This document shows, in pieces, positions 17,431 through 25,110 of a DNA stretch of 64,000 bases. Every line of letters begins with the position of its first letter. Position 1 is the first letter of the stretch. Location: NCBI RefSeq assembly GCF_002217755.1, contig NZ_BCFL01000032.1, positions 1 to 64,000 of the forward strand, written 5' to 3'. This DNA is from Streptomyces hyaluromycini (lineage in GTDB: Bacteria; Actinomycetota; Actinomycetes; Streptomycetales; Streptomycetaceae). The translations under genes and the position numbers were made by a program. Under the pieces are notes generated by a model. It was not told where the DNA came from. It did not search any database and saw only the letters and a list, made by a program, of their open reading frames with translations.

Positions 17431-18342
17431 ATGACAGACAACCACTCGACAACCCACGGTGCCGTCCTTGCGGACGAGGCACCCGCCGACGGCGCCCCGA
17501 TCGTCGAGCTGCGCTCCACGGGCAAGTCCTACGGCAACATCCGCGCCCTGCACGGCGTCGACCTCAAGGTCTACCCCCACCAGGTGACCTGCGTGCTGGG
17601 CGACAACGGCGCCGGCAAGTCCACCCTCATCAAAATCATCTCCGGGCTGCACCAGCACACCGAGGGCGACTTCCTCGTCGACGGCACCCCGGTGCGCTTC
17701 TCCACCCCCCGCGAGGCCCTCGACAAGGGCATCGCCACCGTCTACCAGGACCTCGCCACCGTCCCCCTGATGCCGGTCTGGCGCAACTTCTTCCTCGGCT
17801 CCGAGATGACCAAGGGTCCCTGGCCCGTGCGCCGTCTCGACATCCAGAAGATGAAGGAGACCGCCGACCGCGAACTGCGCAACATGGGCATCATCCTCGA
17901 CGACCTCGACCAGCCCATCGGCACCCTCTCCGGCGGCCAGCGCCAGTGCGTGGCCATCGCCCGCGCCGTCTACTTCGGCGCCCGCGTCCTCATCCTCGAC
18001 GAGCCCACCGCCGCCCTCGGCGTCAAACAGTCCGGCGTGGTCCTCAAATACATCGCCGCCGCCCGCGAACGCGGCCTCGGCGTCATCTTCATCACCCACA
18101 ACCCCCACCACGCCTACATGGTCGGCGACCACTTCAGCGTCCTGCGCCTGGGCACCCTCGAACTCTCCGCCGAACGCGCCGACATCACCCTCGAAGAACT
18201 CACCAACCACATGGCCGGCGGCGCCGAACTCGCCGCCCTCAAACACGAGCTCTCCCAGGTCCGCGGAGTCGACACCGAAGAACTCCCCGAAGAGGAGGAC
18301 CTCACCGCACCCGTCGCGACCGGTCCGGAAGGAAAGTCCTGA
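17431..18342 (+). CDS. CUT2 ABC transporter ATPase, single domain
   Basis: ATP-hydrolysing subunit (303 aa) of the same importer. Walker A GDNGAGKST (about residue 68), signature LSGGQRQ (about 169) and Walker B VLILDEPTAALG (about 188) are intact. CUT2 ATPases such as RbsA carry two fused domains near 500 aa; this one has only one, like FrcA. An acidic C-terminal tail of about 30 residues is unusual. AGGAGGTGA precedes the ATG. Confidence 0.92.
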   Translation: MTDNHSTTHGAVLADEAPADGAPIVELRSTGKSYGNIRALHGVDLKVYPHQVTCVLGDNGAGKSTLIKIISGLHQHTEGDFLVDGTPVRFSTPREALDKGIATVYQDLATVPLMPVWRNFFLGSEMTKGPWPVRRLDIQKMKETADRELRNMGIILDDLDQPIGTLSGGQRQCVAIARAVYFGARVLILDEPTAALGVKQSGVVLKYIAAARERGLGVIFITHNPHHAYMVGDHFSVLRLGTLELSAERADITLEELTNHMAGGAELAALKHELSQVRGVDTEELPEEEDLTAPVATGPEGKS

Positions 18343-18346
18343 GCCC

Positions 18347-19249
18347 ATGACCGACGCTCTCGACCGCATCCGGGTCGGCTCGGCACCCGACTCCTGGGGC
18401 GTCTGGTTCCCGGACGACCCCCGGCAGGTCCCCTGGGAACGCTTCCTCGACGAGGTCGCAGAGGCCGGCTACTCCTGGATCGAACTCGGCCCGTACGGCT
18501 ACCTCCCCACCGACCCGGCCCGCCTCACCGACGAGATCGCGAAGCGGGACCTGAAGGTCTCGGCGGGCACGGTCTTCACGGGCCTGCACCGCGGCCCGGC
18601 CGTCTGGGAGTCCACCTGGGAGCACGTCAGCCAGGTCGCCGCGCTCACCCAGGCCATGGGAGCGAAGCACCTGGTGGTCATCCCCTCCTTCTGGCGGGAC
18701 GACAAGACCGCCGAGATCCTGGAGCCGCCGGAGCTGACCGGCGAGCAGTGGGCCCACCTCACCAAGGGCATGGAACGGCTCGGTCACGAGGTGAAGGAGG
18801 CGTACGGCCTGGACATCGTCGTCCATCCGCACGCCGACACCCACATCGACACCGAGGAACACGTCGAGCACTTCCTCGACTCGACCGACACGGAGCTGGT
18901 CAACCTCTGCCTGGACACCGGCCACTACGCCTACTGCGGCGGCGACAGCGTCAAGCTGATCGAGACGTACGGCGAGCGGATCGGCTACCTCCACCTCAAG
19001 CAGGTGGACCCGGCGATCCTGGCCGACGTCCAGGCCAAGGGCACCCCGTTCGGGCCGGCCGTGGCCCAGGGCGTGATGTGCGAACCGCCCGCCGGTGTTC
19101 CGGAGCTGGCGCCGGTACTGGCGGCGGCGCAGCGGCTGGGGGTCGACCTGTTCGCGATCGTCGAGCAGGACATGTACCCCTGCGAGCCGGACAGGCCGCT
19201 GCCCATCGCGGTGCGCACCCGGAAGTTCCTGCGATCCTGCGGCGCCTGA
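18347..19249 (+). CDS. Sugar isomerase/epimerase-like TIM barrel (IolE/IolI-like)
   Basis: Xylose-isomerase-like barrel (300 aa), cytoplasmic, likely an inosose dehydratase or isomerase. Metal-ligand positions are recognisable: Glu in SWIELGPYG, His/Asp around VVHPHADTH, Asp in LCLDTGHYA, His in YLHLKQVDP, and a C-terminal Glu in FAIVEQD. It starts 4 nt after the ATPase gene behind GGAAGGAAAG, so it is cotranscribed with the importer. Sequence alone does not choose between the two reactions. Confidence 0.82.
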   Translation: MTDALDRIRVGSAPDSWGVWFPDDPRQVPWERFLDEVAEAGYSWIELGPYGYLPTDPARLTDEIAKRDLKVSAGTVFTGLHRGPAVWESTWEHVSQVAALTQAMGAKHLVVIPSFWRDDKTAEILEPPELTGEQWAHLTKGMERLGHEVKEAYGLDIVVHPHADTHIDTEEHVEHFLDSTDTELVNLCLDTGHYAYCGGDSVKLIETYGERIGYLHLKQVDPAILADVQAKGTPFGPAVAQGVMCEPPAGVPELAPVLAAAQRLGVDLFAIVEQDMYPCEPDRPLPIAVRTRKFLRSCGA

Positions 19250-19381
19250 CAGCCGCATCCCGGGGACCGCGCGGAGAGATCCGCGCGGTCCCGTGCGCCC
19301 CGGCGGGTTCGGGAACACCCGCCGGGGCGCACGCGTTTTCACGGATGACGGGTGACGTCCGCTACGACGGGGAGGACGAAC

Positions 19382-19552
19382 ATGAGCCACGAAGAGACGG
19401 CTGCCGAGGACGTGGTGCGCAAGGAGCGCTTCGGCACGCTGCCCGAGCGGATCCGCCCGGAGGACATGGTGGAGACCACGCCGGCGGTGCAGCACGACCC
19501 GGACCGGGACGCCTACGACCCGGACGAGTTCGCGGTGCGTTACGGCCTCTGA
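19382..19552 (+). CDS. Small acidic protein of 56 aa, unknown
   Basis: Not a family I can name. A short hydrophilic protein with many Asp/Glu, no membrane segment and no Cys. GGGGAGGA lies 5-12 nt before ATG 19382, and codon use matches neighbouring genes, so it looks real. It stands 132 nt after the isomerase gene and before a strong terminator, either as the last gene of the importer operon or as its own unit. Confidence 0.6.
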   Translation: MSHEETAAEDVVRKERFGTLPERIRPEDMVETTPAVQHDPDRDAYDPDEFAVRYGL

Positions 19553-19674
19553 GCCGCCGCCTGGACGCGGCCCGCGCCGTGGACGAGCAGGCTCTCGGCG
19601 CGGGCGGCGCGGATCCCGGCGCTGATCGTGGAGGGACCGCGTGCCTGAGGGGACGGACGGGCCTGACGGGACAG

Positions 19675-19717
19675 AACGGCGGGGCGGGGACCGGAACACG
19701 GTCCCCGCCCCGCCGTT
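19675..19717. terminator. Bidirectional terminator, 19-bp stem
   Basis: AACGGCGGGGCGGGGACCG pairs perfectly with its complement across a GAACA loop. It lies between the plus-strand small gene and the minus-strand dehydrogenase gene and should stop transcription from both sides. Confidence 0.85.
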
Positions 19718-19736
19718 GCGCGAGTGTCCGCGGGTG

Positions 19737-20741
19737 TCAGGCTCCGCGGACCTCCGCGATGGTGACCGGCCGGTGCTCGTGCAGGGACAGCGTGCAGGCG
19801 TCGGCGACCCAGCCGGCCTCCAGGGCGTCCTCGACGGTGCAGGGGGAGGGCCGGGTGCCGGCCACGACCTCGGTGAAGGCGGTGAGTTCGGCGCGGTAGG
19901 CCGCCGTGAACCGGTCCATGAAGAAGTCGTGCGGGGTGCCCGCAGGGAAGGTCACGCCGGGCTCGACCGAGCGCAGCGGGAGCTTGTCCTCCAGGCCGAC
20001 GGCGATGGAGTCCGCGAAGCCGTGCAGCTCCATGCGGACGTCGTAACCCCGCGCGTTGTGCCGGGAGTTGGAGACCACCGCGATGGTGCCGTCGTCCAGG
20101 GTGAGGATCGCGCCGGTGGTGTCGGCGTCCCCGGCCTCCTTGATGTAGTCGGCGCCCCGGTTGGCGCCGACCGCGTACACCTCGGTGACCTCACGGCCGG
20201 TCACCCAGCGGATGATGTCGAAGTCGTGCACGGAACAGTCCCGGAAGATCCCGCCGGACGCGGCGATGTACGCGGCCGGCGGCGGGGCCGGGTCCAGGGT
20301 GGTGGAGCGGACGGTGTGCAGCTTGCCCAGCTCGCCGGCCTGGACGGCGGCCCGGGCGGCGACGAAGCCCGCGTCGAAGCGGCGGTTGTAGCCGATCTGG
20401 ATCGGTACGCCGCTGCCCTGGACGGCCCGGAGCACCTCGACGCCCTCGGCCATCGTCTTCGCCACCGGCTTCTCGCAGAAGACCGGGACACCGGCCTCGA
20501 CACCGGCCAGGATCAGGGCCGGGTGGGCGTCGGTGGCGGCGGCCACGACGATGCCGTCCACACCGGCGGCCAGCAGCGCCTCGGGCGAGTCCACGACCTC
20601 GGCACCGAACTTCTCGGCGGCGGCCTTGGCCGCGTCCGCGAACGGGTCGGTGAAGACGAGCGACTCGACGGCGTCGAGCCCGGAGAGGGTCTCGGCATGA
20701 AAAGCACCGATACGGCCGAGACCGAGGATTCCGATACGCAT
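19737..20741 (-). CDS. iolG: Gfo/Idh/MocA dehydrogenase, inositol 2-dehydrogenase-like
   Basis: NAD(P)-dependent cyclitol or sugar dehydrogenase (334 aa), probably oxidising myo-inositol to inosose. The Rossmann motif ILGLGRIGAFHAE is at residue 4, the catalytic Lys is in CEKPVAK (about 96) and the substrate side shows GGIFRDCSVHDFDIIRW with the conserved Asp and His. AAGGAG precedes ATG 20741. It lies downstream of the PhyH-type gene on the same strand with a dispersed repeat between them. Another cyclitol substrate remains possible. Confidence 0.82.
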   Translation of the reverse strand: MRIGILGLGRIGAFHAETLSGLDAVESLVFTDPFADAAKAAAEKFGAEVVDSPEALLAAGVDGIVVAAATDAHPALILAGVEAGVPVFCEKPVAKTMAEGVEVLRAVQGSGVPIQIGYNRRFDAGFVAARAAVQAGELGKLHTVRSTTLDPAPPPAAYIAASGGIFRDCSVHDFDIIRWVTGREVTEVYAVGANRGADYIKEAGDADTTGAILTLDDGTIAVVSNSRHNARGYDVRMELHGFADSIAVGLEDKLPLRSVEPGVTFPAGTPHDFFMDRFTAAYRAELTAFTEVVAGTRPSPCTVEDALEAGWVADACTLSLHEHRPVTIAEVRGA

Positions 20742-20764
20742 GGGTGTAACTCCTTGATGTGTAA

Positions 20765-20807
20765 CGCGCCCCCAAGGGGCGCGAGGAACTGCGCGATCAG
20801 CCACGAT
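20765..20807 (-). repeat. Dispersed intergenic repeat, copy 2
   Basis: Reverse-complement copy of the element at 3456-3501, including the CGCGCCCC/GGGGCGCG hairpin (20765-20783) and the adjoining AGGAACTGCGCGATCAGCCA arm. It separates two minus-strand genes and may weaken read-through. Confidence 0.7.
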
Positions 20808-20840
20808 GAACCCGCAGACGTTCTACGGCCTGTCGGCCCG

Positions 20841-22007
20841 TCAGCTCTCTCGCCGCGCCGCGGCAGCCCGCAGCCCGTCCCGCAGCACCCGCGGCGCCCA
20901 CCCCTCACGCAGCGCCCGCCGCACGAGGTCCGCCTGCGAGGGCGGGGCCATGCCGTCGACCGGCGGATCGCTGTCGAGGTTGGTGGGGAACGGGTAGCCC
21001 TCGGCGCTCGCGGCGATGACGTGCTCCAGCCACGCCTCGCCCGCCCCCTCCGAGCGGCGCCGGCGCAGTACCGGGTAGACCGCGTTGGCCACCGCCTCCC
21101 GGTCCACGGTCTCCATGGCGCGCCCGAACGCCGAGGACACCTGGAGCAGGTTGGCCATCCGGCGGACGTCGAGGGTGCGGTTGGTGCCGGCCGCGTGGAA
21201 CACCGCCGGGTTGAAGAACACCGCGTCGCCCTTCGCGAGGGGCAGCTGCACGTGGCGGGCCTTGAAGTAGTCCTGGAACTCCGGCCGCCGCCAGGCCAGG
21301 TAGCCGGGCTCGTAGGTCTGCGAGTAGGGCAGGTACATCGTCGGCCCCGACTCCACCGGCATGTCGCCGTGCGCGACCGCGCCCTGGAGGGTGAGCACGG
21401 GGGAGAGCCGGTGCACATGGGCCGGGTAGGACGCCGCCGTCTCGTCGGAGAGGAAACCGAGGTGGTAGTCGCGGTGCGCGGTCTGCGCCGCGCCGCCCGG
21501 GTTGACCACGTTGATCTGCGAGGTGATCTGGTAGCCGGGGCCCAGCCAGGCCCGGGAGACCAGGGCCACGATGTCGTTGGCGTAGTAGTCGGCGAACGCC
21601 TCCGGGTCGTACAGCGCCGCCTTCTCCAGGGCGTTCCACACCCGCTCGTTGGCCCCGGGCGTCGCGAAGTGGTCGCCGGCCACAGCTCCGGATTCGTGCT
21701 GTTCGGAGATGAGCGCCTCGAACACCGCGGTGGCCCGGTCGACCACCTTCGGGTCGGGGAACGCGCCCTTGAAGACGACGACGCCGGGGCCGTCGGTGAG
21801 AGCGCGGACGAGTTCGGTCCGTACCCGGTGGGCCGCGTCGGCGGTGCGCAGCCGCTCGCTGTCGTAGACGAGGACGTTGTCCTCGACGGCCGAGGCGTGC
21901 GGGTAGGCGGCCGGGTCCGTGGTCCGCTCGACGAGGGCACGGAAGGTGTCGAGGTCGCAGTCCTGCTGCGAGAGCCAGGCACGGCCCTGTTCGGCGGCAA
22001 GGGACAT
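20841..22007 (-). CDS. PhyH-family Fe(II)/2-oxoglutarate dioxygenase
   Basis: Non-haem iron oxygenase related to phytanoyl-CoA hydroxylase (388 aa), cytoplasmic. The iron triad is seen as His and Asp in QTAHRDYHLG (about 185) and the distal His in NPAVFHAAGTNRT (about 285), where the Arg should bind 2-oxoglutarate. ATG 22007 has AGGA 5 nt upstream. It is divergent from the LacI gene and upstream of the iolG-like gene, so hydroxylation or oxidative removal of a group from a cyclitol derivative is a reasonable guess, unproven. Confidence 0.82.
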   Translation of the reverse strand: MSLAAEQGRAWLSQQDCDLDTFRALVERTTDPAAYPHASAVEDNVLVYDSERLRTADAAHRVRTELVRALTDGPGVVVFKGAFPDPKVVDRATAVFEALISEQHESGAVAGDHFATPGANERVWNALEKAALYDPEAFADYYANDIVALVSRAWLGPGYQITSQINVVNPGGAAQTAHRDYHLGFLSDETAASYPAHVHRLSPVLTLQGAVAHGDMPVESGPTMYLPYSQTYEPGYLAWRRPEFQDYFKARHVQLPLAKGDAVFFNPAVFHAAGTNRTLDVRRMANLLQVSSAFGRAMETVDREAVANAVYPVLRRRRSEGAGEAWLEHVIAASAEGYPFPTNLDSDPPVDGMAPPSQADLVRRALREGWAPRVLRDGLRAAAARRES

Positions 22008-22065
22008 CGATGTCCTGCTTTCGGTCACGGCCACGGTCACGGCCACGGCGGGGCTCTGCCATTCT

Positions 22066-22079
22066 TGTCAGCACAAACC
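22066..22079. promoter_or_regulatory. Operator candidate between phyH and lacI genes
   Basis: Read on the minus strand, GGTTTGTGCTGACA matches GGTTTGTACTTACA at 15144-15157 in 12 of 14 positions. It contains TTGT-N4-ACAA, a small dyad of LacI type. It lies in the 122-bp divergent gap before the regulator, suggesting autoregulation. Confidence 0.4.
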
Positions 22080-22129
22080 CCTCGAACAACCAGCAGCGAC
22101 CCATCAAAAACCCTTCAAGGAGGCAGTCC

Positions 22130-23161
22130 GTGGGCCACCCCTTCCCCATCCGCGAGATCGCCCGTCAGGCCGGGCTCAGCGAGGCCACCGTGGACCGGGT
22201 GCTGAACGGCAGGGGCGGCGTCCGGGACAGCACCGCCCGCGAGGTGGAGCGGGCCATCGCCGATCTGGACCGGCAGCGCACCCAGGTCCGGCTGGTGGGC
22301 CGTACCTTCATGGTCGACATCGTGATGCACGCGCCCGAGCGGTTCACCACGGCCGTGCGCGCCGCGCTGGAGGCCGAGCTGCCGGCACTCCACCCGGCGG
22401 TGGTGCGCTCCCGGTTCCACTTCCGGGAGACCGGGCCGGTGGAGGAGCTGGTGCGGACGCTGGACCGGATAGCCCGCCGCGGCTCGCAGGGCGTGATCCT
22501 CAAGGCGCCGGACGTCCCCGAGGTCACCGCCGCCGTCGGGCGCCTCAGGTCGGCGGACATCCCGGTCGTCACCCTCGTCACCGACCTGCCCGCCAGCGGC
22601 CGGCTGGCCTACGTGGGCAGCGACAACCGGGCCGCCGGCGCCACCGCCGCCTACCTGATGGGCCAGTGGCTCGGCGACCGGCCCGGCAACGTCCTCACGA
22701 GCCTCAGCAGCGGCTTCTTCCGCAACGAGGAGGAACGCGAGATGGGCTTCCGCAGCGCCATGCGGGCCAGGCACCCCGAGCGCACCCTGGTGGAGATCGC
22801 CGAGGGACAGGGGCTGGACGCCACCCAGTACGACCTGGTCCGCGCCGCGCTCGTGCGCGACCCGGAGATCCGCGCCGTCTACTCCATCGGCGGCGGCAAC
22901 ATTGCCACCCTGCGCGCCTTCGACGACCTCGGCCGGGAGTGCGCCGTGTTCGTCGCCCACGACCTCGACCACGACAACACCCGGCTGCTGCGCGAGCACC
23001 GCCTGTCCGCCGTCCTCCACCACGACCTGCGCCAGGACATGCGCGAGGCCTGCCACCTGGTGATGCGTGCCCAGGGCGCGCTGCCCCCGGCGGGCCCGAC
23101 CCTGCCGTCGGCGATACAGGTGGTCACGCCCTACAACATGCCGGCGCCCACGACCCGCTGA
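22130..23161 (+). CDS. LacI-family transcriptional regulator
   Basis: Repressor with an N-terminal helix-turn-helix (PIREIARQAGLSEATVDRVL, residues 6-25) and a periplasmic-binding-type effector domain. The hinge-helix region GRGGVRDSTAREV departs from the canonical LacI hinge. GTG 22130 is set by AAGGAGG at 22117-22123; frames opening earlier lack a site. Its position among inositol genes and the shared motif at 15144 make it the best candidate regulator of the locus. Effector unknown, likely inositol or inosose. Confidence 0.9.
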   Translation: MGHPFPIREIARQAGLSEATVDRVLNGRGGVRDSTAREVERAIADLDRQRTQVRLVGRTFMVDIVMHAPERFTTAVRAALEAELPALHPAVVRSRFHFRETGPVEELVRTLDRIARRGSQGVILKAPDVPEVTAAVGRLRSADIPVVTLVTDLPASGRLAYVGSDNRAAGATAAYLMGQWLGDRPGNVLTSLSSGFFRNEEEREMGFRSAMRARHPERTLVEIAEGQGLDATQYDLVRAALVRDPEIRAVYSIGGGNIATLRAFDDLGRECAVFVAHDLDHDNTRLLREHRLSAVLHHDLRQDMREACHLVMRAQGALPPAGPTLPSAIQVVTPYNMPAPTTR

Positions 23162-23179
23162 GCGCGTTCGCGCACCGAC

Positions 23180-23527
23180 TCACAGACTGATCGCGTACGC
23201 CTTGCGCAGCGTCTCGTGCACCGTCCAGGTCGTACGGTCGCCCGCGCGCAGTACGGCCATGTCCCCGGGGCCCACGGTGAACGTCGCCCCGCCCTCGACC
23301 TCGATCGTCGCCGAGCCGCTGACCACCACGAACAGCTCGTCCGCCTCGGTGTCGGTGACCACGCCCGGGGTGATCTGCCAGATGCCGCGGAGCTGCTTGC
23401 CGTCGGCCGACTCCCAGACCACCTTCCCGGTGACCTCGGGCGTGCCGGAGACGATCTGCGCCGGGTCGAGCGGATCGGGTTCGAGTTCGGCGTCGGGGAT
23501 GTGCAGGGCGAAGCTGTGCGTCGTCAT
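23180..23527 (-). CDS. Cupin-domain protein
   Basis: Small single-domain beta-barrel (115 aa). The two cupin motifs are reduced: TDTEADELFVVVSGSATIEV and VGPGDMAVLRAGDRTTWTVHE; the usual metal-binding His pair is largely replaced, so metal-dependent catalysis is doubtful. It resembles the DUF861 group that includes ureidoglycolate lyase-like folds. It lies convergent to the LacI gene with an 18-nt gap. Function unknown. Confidence 0.75.
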   Translation of the reverse strand: MTTHSFALHIPDAELEPDPLDPAQIVSGTPEVTGKVVWESADGKQLRGIWQITPGVVTDTEADELFVVVSGSATIEVEGGATFTVGPGDMAVLRAGDRTTWTVHETLRKAYAISL

Positions 23528-23657
23528 ACGGCGACCCTAGCGAGCCGACCGGTGTCCCGGCCGTGGACAGGGTGTGGGGCATCCGGCCTGGTGGGAGGAC
23601 ACTTCGTCGGGCCGTGCCCGGTGGCGTCCGGGCCCGGCCCGGGTGATCGTGGAGGAC

Positions 23658-24170
23658 ATGGCTGACTCCCCGGCGGCCGTGGGCCGGCCGCGCGCGCACG
23701 ACACCCGCGAGGCCGTCCTGTTCGGCGGGGTCTACGGCGCGGTGCTGGCCTGCTCGATGGTGGCCGCGCTCACCCAGTACGGCCACACCTCCGAAGCCAG
23801 CCGCCGCTACGACGCCCTCTGGCTCCTGGTCACCGCCTGCGCCTCCGCCCTGGCGCACGGCTATGCCCACTACATCGCCGAGCGGGCCCCGCACCAGCGC
23901 TGGGACGCGCTGCGCAGCCTGGCCGACGAGTGGCCGCTGGTCACGGCCGTCCTGCCCACCGTCTTCCTGCTCGCCGGCGCCGGCTGGGGCTGGTGGCCGC
24001 CGAAGGGCGTCGAGTATCCGGCCTTCGTTCTGAACATCGTGATCCTGTTCGGCCTCGGGCTCGTCACCGCCCGCTGGTCGGCGCGGAGTTGGCCGTTGGC
24101 CGTGTTCATCGGCATGGTCGACGCGTTGCTCGGGGTGATCGTGGTGGTCGCCAACGCGCTCATCAAGTAG
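23658..24170 (+). CDS. Small integral membrane protein, unknown
   Basis: Hydrophobic protein (170 aa) with four likely transmembrane segments (about residues 20-40, 52-70, 95-115 and 122-165). The second helix carries AHGYAHYIAE, with several His that could bind metal. ATG 23658 has GGAGG only 2 nt away, too close, so GTG 23643 or 23649 in the same frame may be the true start. No family recognised. Monocistronic. Confidence 0.7.
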   Translation: MADSPAAVGRPRAHDTREAVLFGGVYGAVLACSMVAALTQYGHTSEASRRYDALWLLVTACASALAHGYAHYIAERAPHQRWDALRSLADEWPLVTAVLPTVFLLAGAGWGWWPPKGVEYPAFVLNIVILFGLGLVTARWSARSWPLAVFIGMVDALLGVIVVVANALIK

Positions 24171-24186
24171 GTGCCGAGTCGATGCA

Positions 24187-24212
24187 GTTCATTGAACGGT
24201 AAACGGGTTTAC
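24187..24212. promoter_or_regulatory. Tandem palindromes before the hydroxyquinol operon
   Basis: GTTCA-T-TGAAC (24187-24197) and GTAAAC-GG-GTTTAC (24199-24212) abut each other, ending 40 nt before the dioxygenase ATG. Both are perfect dyads, in the place expected for the repressor or activator of an aromatic-degradation operon (IclR, TetR or MarR type). Confidence 0.6.
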
Positions 24213-24252
24213 GATCACCCAAGGTCACTGTTCCTCCGGGCAAGGAGCCGGC

Positions 24253-25110
24253 ATGACATCCGAAGACGCGGTCACCGCAGAGGCCGTCGACAGCCTGCGG
24301 GGCACCGACGACCCCCGGCTGCGCGAACTGCTCACCGCGCTGATCCGCCATCTGCACGCGTTCACCCGTGAGACCCGGCTGACCCAGCGCGAGTGGGAGA
24401 CGGCGATCGCGTTCCTCACCGAGACCGGGCAGACCTGCACGGACACCCGGCAGGAGTTCATCCTGCTCTCCGACGTCCTGGGCCTGTCGATGCTGGTCGA
24501 GACGGTCAACGGGCACAGCGACCCCGGCAGCACCGAGTCGACCGTCCTCGGCCCCTTCCACATGACCGAGTCCCCGGTCCGGGAACTCGGCGCCGGCATC
24601 GACCTGGTGGGCACCGGTGAACCCTGCGTGGTCAGCGGTGTCGTCCGCGCCGCCGACGGCACCCCGCTGCCCGGCGCGGTCCTGGACGTGTGGCAGGCCG
24701 ACCCGCACGGCTTCTACGACGTGCAGCAGCCCGAAGTCCAGCCGCCCGGCAACGGCCGCGGCCTGTTCACCGCCGACGACGAGGGCCGCTTCCGGTTCCG
24801 GACCTGTGTGCCCAGCGAGTACCCGATCCCGACCGACGGCCCGGTGGGTGCCCTGCTGAAGGCCACCGGACGGCACCCCTACCGCCCCGCCCACATCCAC
24901 TTCATCGTCTCGGCCGAGGGGCACGCGCCGGTCACCACGCACATCTTCGTCGCCGGCGGTGCGTACCTGGACTCCGACGCGGTGTTCGCGGTCAAGGAAA
25001 GCCTGGTGAAGGACTTCACCCCGGTCGACGACCCGGCCCTGGCCGAGGAGTACGGCGTGCCGAACCCGTTCCGGCACGCCCGCTTCGACCTGGTCCTGGA
25101 GCGCTCGTGA
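24253..25110 (+). CDS. Intradiol ring-cleavage dioxygenase (hydroxyquinol 1,2-dioxygenase-like)
   Basis: Non-haem Fe(III) enzyme (285 aa) cleaving hydroxyquinol to maleylacetate with O2. The N-terminal helical dimerisation part is typical of the catechol/hydroxyquinol group. Iron ligands are Tyr155 (GFYDVQ), Tyr190 (SEYPIPTDGPVG), His214 and His216 (RPAHIHFI), with the spacing known for hydroxyquinol dioxygenases. AAGGAG precedes the ATG. The following gene is maleylacetate reductase, the next pathway step, which favours hydroxyquinol over catechol as substrate. Confidence 0.92.
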   Translation: MTSEDAVTAEAVDSLRGTDDPRLRELLTALIRHLHAFTRETRLTQREWETAIAFLTETGQTCTDTRQEFILLSDVLGLSMLVETVNGHSDPGSTESTVLGPFHMTESPVRELGAGIDLVGTGEPCVVSGVVRAADGTPLPGAVLDVWQADPHGFYDVQQPEVQPPGNGRGLFTADDEGRFRFRTCVPSEYPIPTDGPVGALLKATGRHPYRPAHIHFIVSAEGHAPVTTHIFVAGGAYLDSDAVFAVKESLVKDFTPVDDPALAEEYGVPNPFRHARFDLVLERS

